A DNA stretch of 64,000 nt from the NCBI GenBank assembly GCA_934646815.1, contig CAKUEW010000001.1:186001-250000 (forward strand), in the 5' to 3' direction. Positions 60,612-64,000 of this stretch are shown here, piece after piece. Made by a program: the position numbers and the translations under genes. Under the pieces are notes generated by a model, which ran no database searches, had not been told where the DNA came from, and worked only from the letters and a program-made list of their open reading frames with translations. Source of the stretch: an uncultured Collinsella sp. (GTDB lineage Bacteria > Actinomycetota > Coriobacteriia > Coriobacteriales > Coriobacteriaceae). Position 1 is the first letter of the stretch. Each line of letters begins with the position of its first letter.

Positions 60612-61747
60612 TCTACCTGGATAACGCGGCGACGACTATGCACAAGCCGCAGACGGTGGTCGATGCCGTGACGCAGGCGATGTGCTCGCTCGGCAATGCC
60701 GGTCGCGGTGCCACGTCGGGCGCGCTCGATGCGGCCCGCACGATTCACGGCTGCCGTGCAAAGCTTGCGCGCTTGCTGGGCTGCCCGCGAGCCGATCATG
60801 TCTGCTTTACGCCCAACTCCACGGCGGCGCTCAACACGGCGATCAACGGCGTGGTGCGCCCCGGCGATCGTGTGGTCACGACGGTGCTGGAGCATAATTC
60901 CGTGCTGCGTCCGCTCAATCGCTTGGTGGCGGAGCGGGGCGTGACGGTTGAGCATGCGGGCTGCGATGAGCGCGGTGTGCTTGACTATGACGAGCTTGAG
61001 CGTTTGGTGACGCCCGGCACACGCGCCGTGGTGGTGACGCACGCCTCCAATGTGACCGGCAATGCGGTCGATGTTGCGCGCGTGGCGGCTATGGCTCATG
61101 CGGCCGGCGCGCTCGTAATCGTCGATGCCTCGCAGTCTGCCGGCACGGCGCAGATCGATATGGCGGGCATGGGGCTCGATATTGTGTGCTTTACCGGCCA
61201 TAAGGGGCTTATGGGGCCTCAAGGCACCGGTGGCCTGGCTGTGGCGGAGGGCGTTGATGTGGCACCGTGGGCCATGGGCGGCACGGGTGTGCACAGCTTC
61301 GATGCGCTGCAGCCGCTTGAGTGGCCCACGCGTCTCGAGGCCGGAACGCTCAACGGGCATGGCATCGCGGGGCTTTCCGCCGGGCTCGACTTTATCGAGG
61401 CCCAGGGCGGCGTGGACGCGATTGCCGCGCACGAGCGCGTGCTTGCCGATCGTTTTCTTGCCGGCGTTCGCGCGATCCCGGGGATCAAGCTCTACGGCGC
61501 CTTTGATCAGCCGACGCGCTCGGCGATCGTGTCGCTCAACGTGGGCGATATCGATTCGGCCGAGATCTCGGACGCACTCATGCAGGGGTGGGGGATTGCG
61601 ACGCGCCCCGGCGCCCATTGCGCCCCGCTTATGCATCGCGCGCTGGGAACCGAGCGCCAGGGCGTCGTTCGATTCTCGTTTGGGTACTTCAACACGACCG
61701 AAGAAGTCGATACGGCGGTCGATGCTCTGCGCGATTTGGCCTGCTAA
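60608..61747 (+). CDS. Cysteine desulfurase-family (class V aminotransferase-like) protein
   Basis: 379 aa PLP enzyme of the NifS/CsdB group. PLP Lys in CFTGHKGLMGPQGTG near residue 200, N-terminal IYLDNAATTMHKP, and active-loop Cys in RPGAHCAPLMHR near 338. The partnership with yedF and DUF3343 suggests release of selenium/sulfur from (seleno)cysteine for SelD. ATG 60608 in the ATGA overlap. Confidence 0.92.
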   Translation: MIYLDNAATTMHKPQTVVDAVTQAMCSLGNAGRGATSGALDAARTIHGCRAKLARLLGCPRADHVCFTPNSTAALNTAINGVVRPGDRVVTTVLEHNSVLRPLNRLVAERGVTVEHAGCDERGVLDYDELERLVTPGTRAVVVTHASNVTGNAVDVARVAAMAHAAGALVIVDASQSAGTAQIDMAGMGLDIVCFTGHKGLMGPQGTGGLAVAEGVDVAPWAMGGTGVHSFDALQPLEWPTRLEAGTLNGHGIAGLSAGLDFIEAQGGVDAIAAHERVLADRFLAGVRAIPGIKLYGAFDQPTRSAIVSLNVGDIDSAEISDALMQGWGIATRPGAHCAPLMHRALGTERQGVVRFSFGYFNTTEEVDTAVDALRDLAC

Positions 61748-61770
61748 AGCCGCTCAACCGTATATACTTG

Positions 61771-61803
61771 CGGGACGGGTATCTTGCCCGTCCCGTTTTT
61801 GTT
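61771..61803 (+). terminator. Terminator after the selenium cluster
   Basis: CGGGACGGG/CCCGTCCCG stem, 7-base loop, five T. Confidence 0.93.
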
Positions 61804-61823
61804 TCGACCCGAAAGGTGGGCCC

Positions 61824-63182
61824 ATGGCCTCATCCGCCCCGCGCGGTCTGCGCTCCGACCATGTCCTTACCGTCGGCATCGCCCTGTTCTCGATGCTCTT
61901 TGGCGCCGGCAACCTCATCATTCCGCCGTTGCTGGCGCTGCAGGCAGGAACCGCCACGCCGGCCGCGATGCTCGGTTTCCTTGTCGCCGCCATCGGTCTG
62001 CCTGTTATGGGCTTTATCGCCGTGGCGCTGGCCGGCACGGCGCGCGAGCTGGCCGGCCGCGTGCATCCGCGCTTTGGCGAGTTTTTCGTTGCGGCGGTGT
62101 ATCTGGCCATTGGCCCGTGCCTTGCCATTCCGCGTACGAGCTCTACGGCTTTTGAGATGCTGGTGCCGCTGCTGCCCGAGGGTATCTCGCTCGGCACGGC
62201 GCGCCTGGTGTTTGCCGTCGGCTTCTTTATCGTGGCGTTTGCGCTTACGCTGCGCCCGGGCGTCATTACCCGTGTGCTCGGGCGTATTACGGGCCCCGCG
62301 CTCATTGCGCTGATTGTGTTGGTCGTCGGCGCTGCCGTGGTGTCGCCGTTGGGGCCGGCCGCGGCCCCGCAGGCTCCGTACGATAACGGTGCCGCGGTCC
62401 AGGGCTTTTTGACCGGCTATCAGACCATGGATCTGCTCGCATCGCTCGCCTTCGGCATCATCATCGCCGAGACCATTCACGAGCTGGGCGTTACCGACGA
62501 CAAGCGCGTTGCCTTCGAGATCTCGCGCTCGGGCGTCATTGCCGGCGCACTTATGGCCATCATTTACTGCGGCTTGGCCCTTGCCGGTGCGCAGCTCGGC
62601 ACCGCAATGCCCGACGCCACCAATGGTGCTGCCATCCTCGCTCGCTCGGCTTCTATGCACTTTGGCCTTGCCGGTACGGTCGTGGTGTTCGCGATCTTCT
62701 TTCTCGCCTGCATGAACGTGTGCATCGGCCTCATTAGCTGTTGTTCGCGCTATTTCTGCGAGACGTATGTGGTCGAAGGGGGAGCGGAGGCTTCCGAGGA
62801 GGCCATGCGTCGCCCGTTTGCGATTCTCGCCTTTGTGTTCGCCGCGTTTTCGTGCGTGCTTTCCAACGTGGGCCTCGACGTGATTCTTATGTTCTCGGTG
62901 CCCATGCTCAACGCCCTGTATCCCGTCGCCATCGTGCTGGTGCTTATGGGCCTGGTGCACGGTTTTTGCGACGCGCATCCGCAGGTGTGGGTCTGGGTCG
63001 GCGGCGTGGTTGCGGTTCAAAGTGTGATCACCTCGGTGCGCGATGCGTTCTTTGCGGGCGCATGGCTGCCGTTTGATGCGCTACCGCTGGCAGATATCGG
63101 TGCCACGTGGGCTCCGGTCGCCGTAGTCGCGTTTGCGATCGGCCTGGCCCATAGCCAGTTTGTCGCACATTCGAGGAGCTAG
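61824..63182 (+). CDS. brnQ: Branched-chain amino acid carrier BrnQ
   Basis: Sodium- or proton-coupled Leu/Ile/Val transporter (LIVCS family), 452 aa and about 12 helices. Family opening LFSMLFGAGNLIIPPLLALQ near residue 20, then IPRTSSTAFEMLV and FGIIIAETIHELGV. ATG 61824 has GAAAGGTGG upstream. The open frame running back to 61125 lies over the desulfurase and is not real. Confidence 0.93.
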   Translation: MASSAPRGLRSDHVLTVGIALFSMLFGAGNLIIPPLLALQAGTATPAAMLGFLVAAIGLPVMGFIAVALAGTARELAGRVHPRFGEFFVAAVYLAIGPCLAIPRTSSTAFEMLVPLLPEGISLGTARLVFAVGFFIVAFALTLRPGVITRVLGRITGPALIALIVLVVGAAVVSPLGPAAAPQAPYDNGAAVQGFLTGYQTMDLLASLAFGIIIAETIHELGVTDDKRVAFEISRSGVIAGALMAIIYCGLALAGAQLGTAMPDATNGAAILARSASMHFGLAGTVVVFAIFFLACMNVCIGLISCCSRYFCETYVVEGGAEASEEAMRRPFAILAFVFAAFSCVLSNVGLDVILMFSVPMLNALYPVAIVLVLMGLVHGFCDAHPQVWVWVGGVVAVQSVITSVRDAFFAGAWLPFDALPLADIGATWAPVAVVAFAIGLAHSQFVAHSRS

Positions 63183-63193
63183 GACATCTGCGC

Positions 63194-63222
63194 TTGCACA
63201 GGCGGGGAGTCTCCCCTATAAT
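63194..63222 (+). promoter_or_regulatory. Promoter for the tRNA genes
   Basis: TTGCAC, 17-base spacer, TATAAT, 52 bases before tRNA-Pro; near-consensus housekeeping promoter. Confidence 0.85.
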
Positions 63223-63273
63223 TTCCTTCGCTTTGGGACACGCAAGGTTTAGACCTTAGCTGCTCAACACCTT

Positions 63274-63350
63274 CGGGACGTGGCGCAGTTTGGTAGCGCG
63301 CCTGCTTTGGGAGCAGGATGTCGCAGGTTCAAATCCTGTCGTCCCGACCA
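63274..63350 (+). tRNA. tRNA-Pro (anticodon TGG)
   Basis: 77 bases including encoded CCA. Acceptor CGGGACG/CGTCCCG, anticodon stem CCTGC/GCAGG with loop TTTGGGA, and a TTC-containing T-arm are visible. TGG reads CCA and other Pro codons. First of a two-tRNA set. Confidence 0.97.
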
Positions 63351-63356
63351 TATCTT

Positions 63357-63430
63357 GCGGGCGTAGTTCAATGGTAGAACCCCAGCCTTCCAAGCTGATG
63401 ACGCGGGTTCGATTCCCGTCGCCCGCTCCA
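63357..63430 (+). tRNA. tRNA-Gly (anticodon TCC)
   Basis: 74 bases including CCA. Acceptor GCGGGCG/CGCCCGC, anticodon loop CTTCCAA, T-loop GTTCGATTCC. Six bases after tRNA-Pro, so co-transcribed. Confidence 0.97.
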
Positions 63431-63504
63431 GTAAAACCGCAGGTCAGAAGCTCAACAGCGTCTGGCCTGTTTTCATGTGTAGCAACTCAACCACATCCCC
63501 TCCT

Positions 63505-63573
63505 AAGTTGCGGTGAAATACGGACTGTTTTTTGCATATTTGCAGCCTATCAGTCCGTATTTCACCGCAACTT
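63505..63573. repeat. Palindrome family A, copy 5
   Basis: Perfect 23-bp arms at 63505-63527 and 63551-63573 beginning AAGTTGCGGTGAAATACGG, followed by TTTTTG. Placed after the tRNA pair; the rest of 63431-63745 holds no ORF I trust. Confidence 0.95.
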
Positions 63574-63745
63574 TTTGTAAAGGCTGGTTTTGATACCGCT
63601 GAGAGGCCTATGGCTACCGTCTGCCGAGAGTAAAAATATCTTTTGAAGTTCTGACCTGCAGCGTCAAGCTTTTGGTCAGTTTTTGGCAAGGTGTTCCGAA
63701 AGGCATATGCGATAGCGTAAAGTCATTCGCTCGTTCTTGACGGTT

Positions 63746-64000
63746 GTGGGGCTGGCCATGCTCGATAAAGGCAAACATTTTCCGCAGTCATACGCAAGGA
63801 TGCTGTTCTCGGCTCTTGGAATTCATCAAGATGGACAGCTGCTTATAACAGTTGACCCTTGGGATGAGCGTCGCGCGCGTGAACTTATGCAGGAAGAGCT
63901 TCTGTTTCGTCTCTATAACCATGTGTACGTGGATCCGGTTTATTGGAATAACCTTGGCGTTGAGGACCGCGTCTTTCAGTTGGCGTCTGCTATTGCAACC
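63746..64000 (+). CDS. Unidentified gene, 3' end beyond the window
   Basis: Open frame from GTG 63746 or ATG 63758 to the edge, no stop, at least 80 residues. From the ATG it reads MLDKGKHFPQSYARMLFSAL, then a run with LLITVDPWDERRARELMQEE and a Tyr-rich part VYVDPVYWNNL, EDRVFQLASAIA. It vaguely recalls the N-terminal winged-helix-like part of AbiEi-type transcriptional regulators, but I cannot confirm this. Codon use is less GC-rich than the neighbours. Neither start has a clear ribosome site. Confidence 0.5.
   Translation, partial: MGLAMLDKGKHFPQSYARMLFSALGIHQDGQLLITVDPWDERRARELMQEELLFRLYNHVYVDPVYWNNLGVEDRVFQLASAIAT

Noticed and set aside
58703..61636. 977-codon open frame on the minus strand over selD, yedF, DUF3343 and the desulfurase
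   Set aside because: It lies wholly antisense to well-supported genes and has the Arg/His-rich composition produced by reading GC-biased codons backwards; no motif or ribosome site.
61125..63182. 685-codon reading of brnQ
   Set aside because: The first 230 codons are an off-frame shadow of the desulfurase gene and pass through its terminator; ATG 61824 is the proper start.

Overview
This 64-kb window looks like chromosomal core sequence from a high-GC, anaerobic, gut-type actinobacterium of the class Coriobacteriia; Collinsella is my best guess. The grounds are the GC-rich third positions, the selenium and Fe-S enzyme gene set, a short ThiC of the anaerobe type, and leader and RNA features typical of that group. 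This is inference: no 16S gene is present. There are no insertion sequences, prophage or CRISPR array. The accessory signal lies mainly in many families of long intergenic palindromes.

Layout. 1-5.2 kb: pgeF (cut by the window edge) overlaps a pstSCAB-phoU phosphate operon. 5.3-7.9 kb: division cluster yggS-sepF-yggT-divIVA. 8-10.5 kb: nitroreductase and a PiT phosphate transporter with its DUF47 partner. 10.8-14.6 kb: small unknown gene, Bax-inhibitor-like membrane protein, a TIGR02452 macrodomain-like protein, an SGNH hydrolase and a pentapeptide-repeat protein. 14.7-17.1 kb: thiD and thiC under a TPP riboswitch. 17.2-25.4 kb: yaaA, M18 aminopeptidase, polA, an AAA ATPase behind a 9-bp tandem repeat, and a HAD phosphatase. 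25.5-29.2 kb: argG and argH, with a probable arginine-rich leader peptide before argG. 29.5-38.3 kb: ndk, rpiB, cysteine desulfidase, a HAD hydrolase, rpsA, rnpB, an IMPACT protein and metY. 38.4-45 kb: an MFS transporter, then a five-gene operon (circularly permuted ATP-grasp, alpha-E, transglutaminase, two M14-like proteins) bracketed by direct repeats. 45.3-48.9 kb: xpt, an RF-like GGQ protein, a lipid kinase and a ClC channel. 49-54.5 kb: moeA-mog and modABC, where ModB carries an unusual N-terminal extracytoplasmic domain. 54.7-61.7 kb: a same-strand convoy starting with two tiny overlapping ORFs, then a double-cubane-type reductase, a C-GCAxxG-C-C protein, a TDT transporter, the ATP-dependent activase, a selenoprotein SelD (in-frame UGA at codon 17), YedF, DUF3343 and a cysteine desulfurase. 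61.8-64 kb: brnQ, tRNA-Pro, tRNA-Gly and the start of an unidentified gene.

How the genes fit together. Molybdenum uptake and cofactor insertion (modABC, moeA, mog) and selenophosphate synthesis (selD, yedF, DUF3343, desulfurase) are the supply lines for Mo/Se anaerobic oxidoreductases. The double-cubane reductase and its activase form a low-potential ATP-driven reduction pair within the same convoy. Cysteine desulfidase and MetY handle sulfide. The points most worth following are the argG leader peptide, the reductase/selenium convoy with its tiny leader ORFs, the repeat-bracketed ATP-grasp operon with one M14 member lacking zinc ligands, the ModB fusion, and the palindrome families that sit at gene ends and in two cases bracket single genes.
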